From an uncultured delta proteobacterium (GTDB lineage: Bacteria; Desulfobacterota; Desulfovibrionia; Desulfovibrionales; Desulfovibrionaceae), in assembly GCA_903835685.1 (NCBI GenBank), contig CAILNX010000056.1, positions 1 to 64,000 of the forward strand: a stretch of 64,000 bases of DNA. The letters are read 5' to 3'. A program made the position numbers and the translations under genes. The notes under the pieces were generated by a model that saw only the letters and a list, made by a program, of their open reading frames with translations, did no database searches and was not told the DNA's origin. Of this stretch, positions 52,050-64,000 are shown in pieces (the stretch's first letter is position 1; every line of letters starts with the position of its first letter).

Positions 52050-53167
52050 GCGAGATCATCCGGGTCCTGGTGGTGGACGACTCCCGCTACATCCGGGGCA
52101 TCATGAAGGACATGCTGCGCGACCGCTTCGTGGTGGAGACCGCGGTGGACGGGGTGGACTGCCTGGAGAAGTTCGGCCCCTTTGCCCCGGATGTCATCAT
52201 CCTGGACCTGAACATGCCCCGCCTGGACGGGCTCTCGGTCATCGCCCGGTTGCGCGGCGAGATGCGCGCCCAGGACACCTACATCATCATGCTCACCGGG
52301 GACGAGGACAAGGAGGTCAAGGCCACGGCCTTGAACCTGGGGGCCAACGATTTCCTGACCAAGCGCTTCGACCGGCAGGAACTCTTGGCCCGGCTGAACG
52401 TGGCCGCCCGGCAGATCCTGCTCAACCGCAAGCTGGCCGAGGAGGTCCGCACCGTGGCCGGGTTGCAGGCCCGGCTCCTGCCCCGGGCGGGCCTGGACTT
52501 CCCGGGCGTGCGGGTGGAGAGCCTGTACCGCTCCTCGGGCCTGGCCAGCGGGGACTATTACGACTACCTGCCCCTGCCCGACGGCCGCCTGCGCCTGGCC
52601 GTGGCCGACGTGGCCGGGCACGGGGCCAGGGCCGCCTTTCTCATGGCCATCGCCCGCACCCTGTTCCACCAATGCGCGGCCCAAGGCCAATCCCTGTCCG
52701 AATCCTTAAGCATCCTGAACACCCAGCTCATCGATCTGGTGGGCGAGGACAAGGACTTCATCACCTTCATCGCCGCAGACCTGGACCCCTATGCCGGGAC
52801 CGTGACCTGGATCAACGCCGGGCACTGCCCGGGCCTGGTCAAGACCGCTGACGGGGAATTCCTGACCCTGCCCGCCGGGGGTCCCATGCTTGGATTCTTC
52901 CCGGACCTGGCCCTGACCCCCCAGGTCCTGCCCCTGTCCAGCCCCTTTGAAATCTTCTTCTACACCGACGGCTTTTTCGAGTGGGAGTACAAGAACGGCT
53001 CCATCTTCGGGCTGGACGCCTTCCTGGATCTCTGTCAGGACCTCTTGTCCGGGGAGACCCCCATCCTCTCGGAACTGGAGCGGGCCCTTGAGGAACTGGC
53101 CGGAGGCCCCATCGAGTTTCACGACGACCTGACCGCCCTGTGGACCCTGTGCGAGGGACCCTCGTGA
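52046..53167 (+). CDS. Response regulator with PP2C-type (SpoIIE/RsbU) phosphatase
   Basis: The 373-residue protein has an N-terminal receiver (Asp11, Asp12, phosphoacceptor Asp54 in IILDLNMPRLDG) and a C-terminal PP2C phosphatase (SGLASGDYYDYLPLPDGR, VADVAGHGARAAFLMA, WINAGHCPG, HDDLTALW). Such proteins dephosphorylate anti-anti-sigma factors when the receiver is phosphorylated. No partner genes are in the window. It starts with GTG overlapping dtd. Confidence 0.93.
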   Translation: MSEIIRVLVVDDSRYIRGIMKDMLRDRFVVETAVDGVDCLEKFGPFAPDVIILDLNMPRLDGLSVIARLRGEMRAQDTYIIMLTGDEDKEVKATALNLGANDFLTKRFDRQELLARLNVAARQILLNRKLAEEVRTVAGLQARLLPRAGLDFPGVRVESLYRSSGLASGDYYDYLPLPDGRLRLAVADVAGHGARAAFLMAIARTLFHQCAAQGQSLSESLSILNTQLIDLVGEDKDFITFIAADLDPYAGTVTWINAGHCPGLVKTADGEFLTLPAGGPMLGFFPDLALTPQVLPLSSPFEIFFYTDGFFEWEYKNGSIFGLDAFLDLCQDLLSGETPILSELERALEELAGGPIEFHDDLTALWTLCEGPS

Positions 53168-53691
53168 TCGCCCGGGGCCGCCACTTCTCCAAGGGCCGCC
53201 ACTTCTCCCGGATCAGGCGCGGCCTGGCCGCCTCGGACCGGGTCTTCGACCTGCTGCGGACCATGGGCGGAGACCTGCCCCCGCGCCTGACCCGGCTCTG
53301 GCAGGCCTGGCCCGAACTGGTGGGGCCGGACCTGGCGGTCATGGCCCGGCCCTTGGGCCATCGCAGGCGCAGCCTGATCCTCGGAGGCGACGATCCTATC
53401 GTTTTGCAGGAACTCAGTTTTTTCGCCCCGCAATTTTTGGACAAGGCCAATGCATTTTTAGGCGAAGAATTCTTTGACAAGGTGCTCTTCGAACTGATAC
53501 ACGGAAGGGCTTCTTTGGACGGTGAAAGAGCCTCTTCAGGACCGACCCCTCGGCCGAAGCTGAAGAAAATACATAATCTCGGAAATCTAGACTACATTTC
53601 CGAAACGGATTCCGCCATCGGCCGTTGTTATCGGGCCTATGTCCGATTGATGGCCGCCCCGGACCGCAGCGGGAACAGGAGGAAAAAATGA
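53164..53691 (+). CDS. DUF721 (DciA-like) protein
   Basis: The 175-residue protein has a DUF721 core (LTRLWQAWPELVGPDLAVMARPL, LILGGDDPIVLQELSFFAPQ). DciA proteins in this family help load the replicative helicase, but this is a short and divergent member. The GTG start overlaps the PP2C stop. The C-terminal part (residues about 120-150) has lower GC content than the rest. Confidence 0.75.
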   Translation: MIARGRHFSKGRHFSRIRRGLAASDRVFDLLRTMGGDLPPRLTRLWQAWPELVGPDLAVMARPLGHRRRSLILGGDDPIVLQELSFFAPQFLDKANAFLGEEFFDKVLFELIHGRASLDGERASSGPTPRPKLKKIHNLGNLDYISETDSAIGRCYRAYVRLMAAPDRSGNRRKK

Positions 53692-54029
53692 GCGAATTGA
53701 CCCTGGAAGGATTGGGCCTGAAAAAGCCCCTGGATAAGATGACGGCCAAGGAACTGCGCCAGATGTGCATCGCCAAGCTGCCCTCCATCAGTGGCGTGTC
53801 CAGCATGCCCAAGGAAGAACTGGTGGTCGCGGTCAAGGCGAAGCTGGGCATCGTGGACGAGCCCGGCAAGGTTTCTCCCTACAAGGACCAGATCTTCACC
53901 CTGAAGCGGACCATCCGCTCCCTGCGTGACGAGAAGACCACTGCCACGGCCCGCCAGGACCGGGACATTCTGCGCCGCCGCATCAACAAGCTGAAGAAGC
54001 GCACCCGCCGCCTGGCCCAAGCCGCCTAG
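53688..54029 (+). CDS. Small protein with a Rho_N/SAP-like domain
   Basis: The 113-residue protein has KMTAKELRQMCIAKL and GVSSMPKEELVVAVKAKLGI, which resembles the helix-extension-helix fold of Rho N-terminal or SAP domains, and a basic C-terminal coiled coil (LRRRINKLKKRTRRLAQ). It probably binds nucleic acid. AGGAGGA precedes the start, and the start overlaps the DUF721 stop by 4 bases. Confidence 0.75.
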   Translation: MSELTLEGLGLKKPLDKMTAKELRQMCIAKLPSISGVSSMPKEELVVAVKAKLGIVDEPGKVSPYKDQIFTLKRTIRSLRDEKTTATARQDRDILRRRINKLKKRTRRLAQAA

Positions 54030-54057
54030 CGGGCGCGTTGCACAAGGAGTTTTCAAC

Positions 54058-54348
54058 ATGGCTGCCAAACTCACCAAATCCTCCCCGCTTGCGGGAGCGG
54101 TCATGGCCCCCGAGGGTCTGACCTTGAACGGCACGGTGCTCGAACCCATCGTGGAGAAATGCGACGGGTGCGAACGGGCCACCGAGGTCGAAACGGCCAA
54201 GTACTGCCCCACCTACGCCCAGCCCTCCAAGAAATGGGCGCACGGCGTCTGCAATTTCGCCACCCACGTCAAGGCCACGGTGGACACCACGGGCAAGATC
54301 AAGGTCAACCCGCTCAAAGCCTCCAAGCGCGCCGCCCGCGGCCGCTAG
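54058..54348 (+). CDS. PxxKW family cysteine-rich protein
   Basis: The 96-residue protein carries four cysteines (EKCDGCERA, KYCPTYAQPSKKWAHGVC) around the hallmark PSKKW, and a basic C-terminus. This is the PxxKW family, whose function is not known; the cysteines may bind a metal. It lies 28 bases after the Rho_N-like gene and is the last gene of the operon. Confidence 0.9.
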   Translation: MAAKLTKSSPLAGAVMAPEGLTLNGTVLEPIVEKCDGCERATEVETAKYCPTYAQPSKKWAHGVCNFATHVKATVDTTGKIKVNPLKASKRAARGR

Positions 54349-54408
54349 CCCGAGACATCGGGAACCGGCCCTGCCTCCTGGCACGGCCCCTCGCTCCGGC
54401 CCAAAACG

Positions 54409-54443
54409 ACAGGGGGAATCCATTCGGACCCCCCTGTTTTTTT
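54409..54443 (+). terminator. Terminator of the queD-PxxKW operon
   Basis: ACAGGGGG pairs with CCCCCTGT around a 13-base loop, followed by TTTTTTT. Confidence 0.88.
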
Positions 54444-54483
54444 CGTTGCGCCCTGGTTCGGATGTATCTCAGCCCACCGCCCC

Positions 54484-55257
54484 TTAGGGCCGGTGCAAAT
54501 CCTCCAACACCTGCGCCCGCAACTCACCGAGCACCTCGTCCTGGGGCAGGAGCTCGAAGAGGCGCTCCACCTGGCCCCGGTCGGCCAGGACCTGGCGGGA
54601 GTGCTCGAAACTCAAGTCGTACACCCAACTGATGAGCACCAGCTTGAAATCGTTCACATTGACCATGTCCGCGTAGCTGCCGATGCGCCGGGCGCGGATC
54701 TGGTCCACCAGGGCCGGGGCATAGCCCTGGCCGTCGGGCCGCGCGCCCATGACCACCACGTTGTTGGGCCTGGCCCCGGGCTCGAAATGGGCCAGCATGA
54801 CCCGGTAGATGTCCAATTTGTCGCTGTCGCGCACCACCCGGGTGCAGAAGTCCAGAGCCGGGGGCAGGTGCGCGGGCAGGTGCCGCACGTTGTGCAGGAA
54901 CACCGCGCCCAGCACGGTCCTGCGCCAGGGTCCGGGCAGGCCGGCCAGCAGGCGCTCCTTGGCCAGGGTCCTGGCCCCCAGTTTGGCGTGGTTGACGCTC
55001 AAGGCGTCGCGGAAGGTCTTGTAGCGGTCGTACTGGGGAAAGCGACCCAGGTCGTGGAACAGGGCGGCGGTCTGGGCTTGGAAGGCCAGGCCCGGGTCCG
55101 GGCGGAGGACTGAAGTCAGGCCCCGGGCCTCGTTCAGGACTTCCAGGGTGTGCTCGACCTTTAAGTCGATATTGGCCACGTCCTCGTCCGAACCCCGGCG
55201 AAACTGGGCCACGAAGAGGTGGAAATCCTTGATGAGGCGGTCCAGGCTCGCGTTCAT
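54484..55257 (-). CDS. HD-domain metal-dependent hydrolase
   Basis: The 257-residue protein has the HD-superfamily residues KVEHTLEVLNEAR, ALFHDLGRFPQYDRY, HAKLGART and RDSDKLDIYRVM. The substrate (a phosphorylated nucleotide or cyclic nucleotide) is not apparent; the HD-GYP motif is absent. Its start overlaps the stop of the small membrane protein gene. Confidence 0.88.
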   Translation of the reverse strand: MNASLDRLIKDFHLFVAQFRRGSDEDVANIDLKVEHTLEVLNEARGLTSVLRPDPGLAFQAQTAALFHDLGRFPQYDRYKTFRDALSVNHAKLGARTLAKERLLAGLPGPWRRTVLGAVFLHNVRHLPAHLPPALDFCTRVVRDSDKLDIYRVMLAHFEPGARPNNVVVMGARPDGQGYAPALVDQIRARRIGSYADMVNVNDFKLVLISWVYDLSFEHSRQVLADRGQVERLFELLPQDEVLGELRAQVLEDLHRP

Positions 55258-55580
55258 TTCAGCCGGTCGCGCTCCCGGGCGTGGAGGGCCTGGTCGATCT
55301 CCCCGGCGGCCAGACGGCGGTCCAGGTCGGCCAGGGCCGCTTGACGGTCAGCCTGGCGGGCCGCCTCGGCCTCCCGGTCCAGCTCCTTGTCCCGGAACCA
55401 GCCCTTGGGACCGAACAGCAGGCGCAGATAGAGGATGATAAGCAAAAAAATAATGCCCACGAAAAGGAAACGGGTCACACTGGCCATGATGTTGCCGTAG
55501 CCCGGGCCAAAGGGCCAGCGCTCCCAGAAAGGGCCGGTGAACCCGCTGGCCAGGCCCTGGATGAAGGTGGAATTGCCCAT
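55254..55580 (-). CDS. Small membrane protein with a SHOCT-like tail
   Basis: The 108-residue protein has one transmembrane helix (FLFVGIIFLLIILYLRLLF) and a charged cytoplasmic tail with DLDRRLAAGEIDQALHARERD, a SHOCT-like oligomerisation pattern. It overlaps the HD-domain gene by 4 bases, so the two likely act together. CGGAG lies before the start. Confidence 0.75.
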   Translation of the reverse strand: MGNSTFIQGLASGFTGPFWERWPFGPGYGNIMASVTRFLFVGIIFLLIILYLRLLFGPKGWFRDKELDREAEAARQADRQAALADLDRRLAAGEIDQALHARERDRLK

Positions 55581-55745
55581 GTTGACTCCGGTTGTGACGT
55601 TGCGGCCCGATCCATACCCGGCCGGGGCTTTCGGCGCAAGCCTTTGGAGAATCGAAAAAAGATGCCCGAACCCTCTTTACGATTCTCGCCAGTTACGATA
55701 ACTCACAAAAATCAAGTGGATTGCTTCGACCTTGGGGAGGGGATC

Positions 55746-56144
55746 ATGCGCATACTTATCGTGGAAGACGACCTGCTCAGCCGCAAGTTCCTGGAAGGCG
55801 TGCTGGGAGGCTTCGGCGAACTGGCCCATGCCGAGAACGGTCTGCTGGCCCTGGAAGCGGTGCGCGCCGCCCACGATGAAGGCAAGCCCTTTGATCTCAT
55901 CTGCCTGGACATCATGATGCCTGAAATGGACGGGCAGCAGGCCCTGGAAGAGATCCGCCGCCTGGAGCGCGAGATGGAGGTCCATCCCAAGCAGGAGGTC
56001 AAGGTCATCATGACCACGGCCTTGAACGATCCCAAAAGCGTGGTCCGGGCCTACTACAAGGGCGGGGCCACGGCCTATCTGCACAAACCCATCGACAAGG
56101 ACGCCATGGTGGACACCATGCGTCGGCTGGGGCTCATCGCCTAA
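55746..56144 (+). CDS. Single-domain response regulator
   Basis: The 132-residue protein is a lone receiver: ILIVEDD at the start, phosphoacceptor Asp55 in LICLDIMMPEMDG, and conserved Lys in YLHKPI. There is no output domain, so it would act on a partner protein as CheY does. It lies 8 bases before the sialidase-fold gene. AGGGGATC lies upstream. Confidence 0.9.
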   Translation: MRILIVEDDLLSRKFLEGVLGGFGELAHAENGLLALEAVRAAHDEGKPFDLICLDIMMPEMDGQQALEEIRRLEREMEVHPKQEVKVIMTTALNDPKSVVRAYYKGGATAYLHKPIDKDAMVDTMRRLGLIA

Positions 56145-56152
56145 GGCCCTCT

Positions 56153-57727
56153 ATGCCCTCCCTGGCCAACGACCCGGGGCGCCACGCGCCCATCGACCGG
56201 CGTGGCGGCCACTACCTCTGCTTTCCCGACGTATGCCGCACGGCCGACGGCCAGTTGCTGGTGGTCTACAACGAGTTCGATCGCCACGTGTCCACCCGGC
56301 GCAAGGTTCTGGCCCGGCGCAGCCCGGACGGCCGGGCCTGGAGTTCGCGCATCCTGGTGAACGCGGCCGACGGCCACTGCCCCCGGGTGAAGGTCCTGGA
56401 GGACGGCGAAGTCATCGTGCTGGACGACTCCGGGGTGTTCCGCAGCGTGGACCACGGCCGCTCCTTCGGACGGCACCCGGCCGACGGCCTCATCCACTCC
56501 ATCCCGGACCGGCCCCTGGAATTGGGGGGCGACCGGCTCCTGACCACGGCCCACCTGCACCGGGGGACCCACGCCCGGGCCAAGACCCGCCAGCCCACCA
56601 CCGAGCAGATGTGCTACCGTTCGATCAACCGGGGCCGCAGTTGGGAGGCCCTGTCCATCCTGGCCCAGGACCGGGACCTGGTGCTCTGCGAGGCGTCGCT
56701 GGTCCAGGTGGGCCAGGGCCGCATCCTGGCCTTTCTGCGCGAGAACTCCTTTGTGGGCGAGCCCATGTACCTCTGCGAGAGCCAGGACGAGGGCCGCACC
56801 TGGTCCCTGCCCCGGCCCACGCCGATCATCGGGCACCGGCCCTGCGCCGGGCTCCTGCCCTCGGGCCGCCTGCTCATCACCTACCGGGACGTGGGGCCGC
56901 ATTTCGGGCTCAAGGCCTGGCTCACGGATTCAGTCAAGAACCTGGGCGGGGACCTGGGCGACTTCTTGCCCCACGGCCTGCACCCGGACCCCGGCAGCCT
57001 GTCCTTTTCCCCCGAGGGCATGACCGTGACCACCGGGCCGGACGCGCCCGTGCGCTTCCTCCTGCGGCCCATGACCGATCCCGAGACGGCCCGGGCCGAA
57101 CTGAATTTCACCGTAAGCGTGGACCGGGCCGAGGAATGCGCCCTGGCCCTGCGTTTCGGAGTCTGGTGGCGGCTGTATCCCGACCGCATCGAGGCCGAGG
57201 AGCCCGAGGACCAGGAAGACGGCCAAGCCCGGGAGACCATCGCCCTGGCCGGGGCCGCGGCCCTCACGCCCGGCCGCTCCCATGACCTGCGCCTGGTCTA
57301 CGAGCCCGGCCGCTGCCTGCTGCACGTGGACGGCCACCTGGCCCTGACCCTGCCCGTGGACCCCGGCCAGGCGGACACCCGGATCATCGGGCTGGGCTGC
57401 CGGGATGTGAAGAGGGACAATGCCGGGCAGAGCCTGTGGCAGGCCCTGTCGTTGCGCGTGTGCGAACCCCGATACTTGCGGGAATACGACTGGTCCTGGA
57501 CCCCGGACCAGGGGCCGCCCGACGCCGGGCTTGAGGCCTGCACCCTGCTGTTGCGCGACGCCCGGGGCCTGACCTCCGGGGATTTCGGCTACTCGGGCTG
57601 GACCACCCTGCCCGACGGCCGCATCTTCTGCGCCTCCCACTGGACCGACCCGGCCGAGCCGCGTTACGAGTCCGGCCTGGGCTCCGAAGTCTGGGGCACC
57701 TGGTTCACCGAGGACGATTTCGCCTGA
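56153..57727 (+). CDS. Cytoplasmic sialidase-fold (BNR repeat) protein
   Basis: The 524-residue protein has at least four Asp-box-like repeats (SPDGRAWSS, SVDHGRSFG, SINRGRSWE, SQDEGRTWS), a six-bladed sialidase propeller, and an inserted beta-sandwich of about residues 280-430 (LRLVYEPGRCLLHVDGHLAL) like a LamG or concanavalin domain. There is no signal peptide, which is unusual for a sialidase. A related activity on an intracellular sugar is possible. Confidence 0.8.
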   Translation: MPSLANDPGRHAPIDRRGGHYLCFPDVCRTADGQLLVVYNEFDRHVSTRRKVLARRSPDGRAWSSRILVNAADGHCPRVKVLEDGEVIVLDDSGVFRSVDHGRSFGRHPADGLIHSIPDRPLELGGDRLLTTAHLHRGTHARAKTRQPTTEQMCYRSINRGRSWEALSILAQDRDLVLCEASLVQVGQGRILAFLRENSFVGEPMYLCESQDEGRTWSLPRPTPIIGHRPCAGLLPSGRLLITYRDVGPHFGLKAWLTDSVKNLGGDLGDFLPHGLHPDPGSLSFSPEGMTVTTGPDAPVRFLLRPMTDPETARAELNFTVSVDRAEECALALRFGVWWRLYPDRIEAEEPEDQEDGQARETIALAGAAALTPGRSHDLRLVYEPGRCLLHVDGHLALTLPVDPGQADTRIIGLGCRDVKRDNAGQSLWQALSLRVCEPRYLREYDWSWTPDQGPPDAGLEACTLLLRDARGLTSGDFGYSGWTTLPDGRIFCASHWTDPAEPRYESGLGSEVWGTWFTEDDFA

Positions 57728-57773
57728 CCGCGAGGCCCGGCCCAGGCCCGCCGGACAGAAGTGACCCCCTGCC

Positions 57774-58214
57774 ATGACCACACCACGTATGCACGCGCCC
57801 AAGGCCAAAAGCCGCCCCTCCCGCCTGGAGGTGGTGGCGGGCATCCTCTGGCGCGAGGGGCGCTATCTGGCTGTGGAGCGGCCCGAGGGCAAGCGTCAGG
57901 CCGGATTTCTGGAATTTCCCGGGGGAAAGGTGGAGCCGGGGGAAAGCCTGGAGGAGGCCCTGGCCCGGGAGTTGTTCGAGGAGCTGGGCCTGCGGCCCCT
58001 GGCCATGGCCTTTCGCCTGTGCAAGGAGCACGACTACCCGGACTTTTCCGTGCGCCTGCACTTCTTCGACGTGACCGCTTTCGAGGGCCAGCCCCGGGCC
58101 TTGGAGAACCAGGCCATGTTCTGGGTCCTGCCCAGTGACGCCCCGGCCGACCGCTTCCTTCCCGCTGACCGCGAACTGCTGCCCTTGCTGGAATATCCGC
58201 CGGAACCACGATAA
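57774..58214 (+). CDS. Nudix hydrolase (MutT-like)
   Basis: The 146-residue protein has a complete Nudix box, GGKVEPGESLEEALARELF followed by EELGL, with preceding EVVAGILWREGRYLAVERP. MutT-like enzymes hydrolyse oxidised nucleotides such as 8-oxo-dGTP. The start at 57774 follows GACCCCCTGCC, a weak ribosome site. Confidence 0.92.
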   Translation: MTTPRMHAPKAKSRPSRLEVVAGILWREGRYLAVERPEGKRQAGFLEFPGGKVEPGESLEEALARELFEELGLRPLAMAFRLCKEHDYPDFSVRLHFFDVTAFEGQPRALENQAMFWVLPSDAPADRFLPADRELLPLLEYPPEPR

Positions 58215-58333
58215 TCGTCGACCTTTTTCCCCACGGCCCAAGAATCCCGTCTTCAATCACACCGATTTGTTTGCTGTACGCAACCAGCGGAAAATTCACT
58301 CTTTTCTGGACTGTCTTCTCGGGCGCGCACGAA

Positions 58334-58368
58334 CAAGAAGAAGAAATTATTCTTATTCTTCATTCTTG
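58334..58368. repeat. CAAGAA...TTCTTG palindrome
   Basis: CAAGAAGAAGAA pairs with TTCTTATTCTTCATTCTTG (bulged) around ATTA, so a hairpin can form. The right arm is part of the 38-base repeat. Confidence 0.6.
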
Positions 58369-58382
58369 TCTGATCTTGCTTG
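58345..58382. repeat. 38-base AT-rich repeat, copy 2
   Basis: This stretch matches 19420-19457 at 36 of 38 positions. It lies 12 bases downstream of the stop of the SprA-related gene (minus strand), as copy 1 does for the zinc-ribbon gene. Here the left flank completes a palindrome. Confidence 0.75.
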
Positions 58383-58394
58383 GGGGACGCAATC

Positions 58395-59564
58395 CTAGGC
58401 CACCTTGGACAGAGACGACCTGTCCTGCGCCTGGCCCTGGGCGGCGCGGCTGTATCCCGAGGCGGCCCGGGCCTTGGCTGCGGTCTGGCCCGGGGAGGAA
58501 TTCAAGGACTGGTTGAAGTTTTTGGCCTCCTGGCTCCCGGCCTCCTGGGCCTGGGAAGCGCCTTCCACCGGCTCCCGGCCCAGGCTCTGGGGCAGGCCGC
58601 TGGCAAAGGTCGCGGGGGCTGCGGCCTGGGCCGGATTGTCCGGCCCGGCCAGGTCCCGGGAGGAGGAGCCCGGGACCTGGGTCGGAACCGGGCCGCCGGG
58701 GAGGGCGGCGGCCGCCAGGGAAGAAAGGGCCGGGTCCCGGTCCGCCTCCTGGAAGGAGACCGCGCCACCGGGGGAGTGGGAATCCGGAGACGGAGCGGAA
58801 CGGGACCCGACCGGGGATGAAAGGCCGGAGGATGAATGGTCCGAGGCCGAAGTCGCGTTGACCTGGGCCGAATCGGACGCGCCAGCAGCAGGGGTCGAGC
58901 CCGTGGCCTTGGCCGAATCAGCCGCAGACGAATGAGCCAGGTGGCCAGACTTCGCGCCCTGGGGCTGGCCCAGGGACTCTTCCGCCCGGGCCTGGGCCTC
59001 CATGGCCAAGGCCTGGGCGGCCACGTTGCGGTCCTGGGCCGAGGGCTCGGCCGGGGCCAGGGCCGCCCGCCGGATAGTCTCGGCCTTCTGGATGGTGGCC
59101 TCGGGATCGCCGGACACCGGGGAGGCGTCCAGGGACACGGACCCGCCCACGGCGTACTGATGGCCGTCCGGTCCAGTCTGCAGGGAATAATTGGCCCCGC
59201 CAGCGACATAGCCCCCGGCAGCGGCCAGATGGGCCTGTTCGTGGGCCCGGACCTCCCGGTCCCGGTTCTTGAGCTTGTCCAGCTCGGCCTGCTGGGCCGG
59301 GGACTTCTTGGCCTCGCCCTGGGTCTTGGCCGAACCGGACGCGCCCCCGGAGGCCGGGGCCAGCGCAGGAGCCGAGTCCGCATCTCCGCTCAGGGCCGCA
59401 CCAACAGAGGCCGTGGCCTGGTTCTGATCCTGGCCTGTGGAATCACCCTGGTCCGCCCTCTTCCCAAGGCCGCCCTCCGTCCGCCTGGATTGGCGCAACG
59501 CCTCCAGAAGGTCCGACGATCCGCCCTGGGCGATGGAAGATGTCCCGGAAACAGCCAGACTCAT
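58395..59564 (-). CDS. SprA-related metalloprotease-like protein
   Basis: The 389-residue protein has the HExxH motif His108-Glu109-Gln-Ala-His112 in EVRAHEQAHLAAAGG and the following GANYSLQTGPDGHQYAVGG, which are typical of the SprA-related family (putative metalloproteases such as CJM1_0395). The first 95 and last 180 residues are of low complexity (Ser, Ala, Gln, Gly), unlike the compact core. It has no signal peptide. Its substrate is not known. Confidence 0.85.
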   Translation of the reverse strand: MSLAVSGTSSIAQGGSSDLLEALRQSRRTEGGLGKRADQGDSTGQDQNQATASVGAALSGDADSAPALAPASGGASGSAKTQGEAKKSPAQQAELDKLKNRDREVRAHEQAHLAAAGGYVAGGANYSLQTGPDGHQYAVGGSVSLDASPVSGDPEATIQKAETIRRAALAPAEPSAQDRNVAAQALAMEAQARAEESLGQPQGAKSGHLAHSSAADSAKATGSTPAAGASDSAQVNATSASDHSSSGLSSPVGSRSAPSPDSHSPGGAVSFQEADRDPALSSLAAAALPGGPVPTQVPGSSSRDLAGPDNPAQAAAPATFASGLPQSLGREPVEGASQAQEAGSQEAKNFNQSLNSSPGQTAAKARAASGYSRAAQGQAQDRSSLSKVA

Positions 59565-59792
59565 GTCCTGTCCTCCCGCGCAAACATTGGAGGCCTACAC
59601 TCTGCCTATCGGACGTTTGCGGGAAAACTTTAGGGCCGGGCATGATATTTTATTCTGTCTCTGGAATTCTCCCCAAAATGAGCTTATAACCTGCCTCAAA
59701 CCCGTACTCGGGGGTGGTTCTTGCAGATTTCCCCCTGTACGAAAGACAGGAAAGGCCTTAGTGTCCCAGGGATATTTCCGCACGGAGCTGGA

Positions 59793-63800
<4,008 letters not shown>

Positions 63801-63903
63801 ACGCCTCAAGCGTACCGAGCCCACGGCAAAAACCCTTCCGACGCCCCGGCGGTCGAGACTTTCCAGGAGGAAAAGGCCTGTTTCCAGGCCTCGCGCATCG
63901 TGT

Positions 63904-64000
63904 ATGGCCAAAGTCGTATTGCGGGAAGTGGAGAAATCCTTTGGGGGCCGGGACCTGTTCAAGGGCCTGTCCCTGGAGTTGGACGAGGGCATGCGCCTGG
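63904..64000 (+). CDS. ABC-F type ATPase, 5' end only (cut by window end)
   Basis: The visible 32 residues, MAKVVLREVEKSFGGRDLFK and onwards, match the first strand of an ATP-binding cassette of the ABC-F type, which act on ribosomes or in transport. It follows the hybrid kinase by 103 bases. Ribosome site is not clear. Confidence 0.7.
   Translation, partial: MAKVVLREVEKSFGGRDLFKGLSLELDEGMRL

Noticed and set aside
54484-55257. HD-GYP cyclic di-GMP phosphodiesterase
   Set aside because: The protein has HD-type histidines but no GYP motif, so only a general HD hydrolase call is supported.

Overview
The window is a high-GC, gene-dense chromosomal segment that most resembles a sulfate-reducing Desulfovibrionales bacterium (class Desulfovibrionia, former Deltaproteobacteria). 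That placement is inferred from gene content, not from a marker-gene tree: a PxxKW cysteine-rich protein, HslUV with many PAS/receiver/HPt signalling proteins, a SprA-related metalloprotease, tetratricopeptide proteins of a Desulfovibrio-like type, and a six-gene membrane complex related to group 4 hydrogenases. No rRNA, tRNA, CRISPR array or insertion sequence was seen. The first ~780 bases are markedly AT-rich and carry the end of a pentapeptide-like membrane protein, so the window may begin at the edge of an acquired segment.

Layout. 0.8-7.7 kb: a carboxymuconolactone decarboxylase-like protein divergent from feoA (possible Fur box between them), a DJ-1 family protein, a DUF3108 plus Sel1-repeat lipoprotein pair, and a lone outer-membrane secretin. 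7.8-16.5 kb, mostly minus strand: SlyD-like isomerase, DUF1848, degenerate EAL-HDOD and radical SAM genes; rplM-rpsI; and a translationally coupled macro domain-hslV-hslU-histidine kinase operon. 16.6-21.7 kb, minus strand: ATP-dependent PEP carboxykinase, an EamA transporter, a zinc-ribbon protein, DarP and a two-receiver diguanylate cyclase.

22.2-30.9 kb, plus strand: a KAS III-like synthase, its terminator, then a hyfB-hyfC-hyfE-hyfF-hyfG-(hyfH/I fusion)-like cluster. The large subunit has lost all four cysteines that hold the NiFe centre, while the small subunit keeps its Fe-S cysteines. This matches the energy-converting hydrogenase-related (Ehr) complexes, whose substrate is unknown. 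It is the most interesting system in the window.

30.9-44.2 kb: a small FliG-like paralogue, signalling and TPR proteins, a charged periplasmic coiled-coil protein, a ubiX-metallohydrolase-TMTC-like-FUSC operon, a MauE/DoxX-rhodanese pair, a RelE/XRE toxin-antitoxin pair and hflX. 44.3-51 kb: an 8-blade PQQ-like propeller protein with a C-terminal sorting-like tail, mazEF, exonuclease III, a double methyltransferase, an unannotated 28-residue membrane peptide, a small lipoprotein and gpsA. 51-54.4 kb: a compact plus-strand operon queD-dtd-PP2C response regulator-DUF721-Rho_N-like-PxxKW. 54.5-64 kb: HD-domain and membrane proteins, a receiver followed by a cytoplasmic sialidase-fold protein and a Nudix hydrolase, a SprA-related metalloprotease, a 1335-residue hybrid histidine kinase, and the start of an ABC-F ATPase.

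A 38-base AT-rich sequence occurs twice (19.4 and 58.3 kb), each time just downstream of a minus-strand gene. Related CAAGAA...TTCTTG palindromes sit in two other gaps, including the AT-rich gap inside the Ehr cluster.
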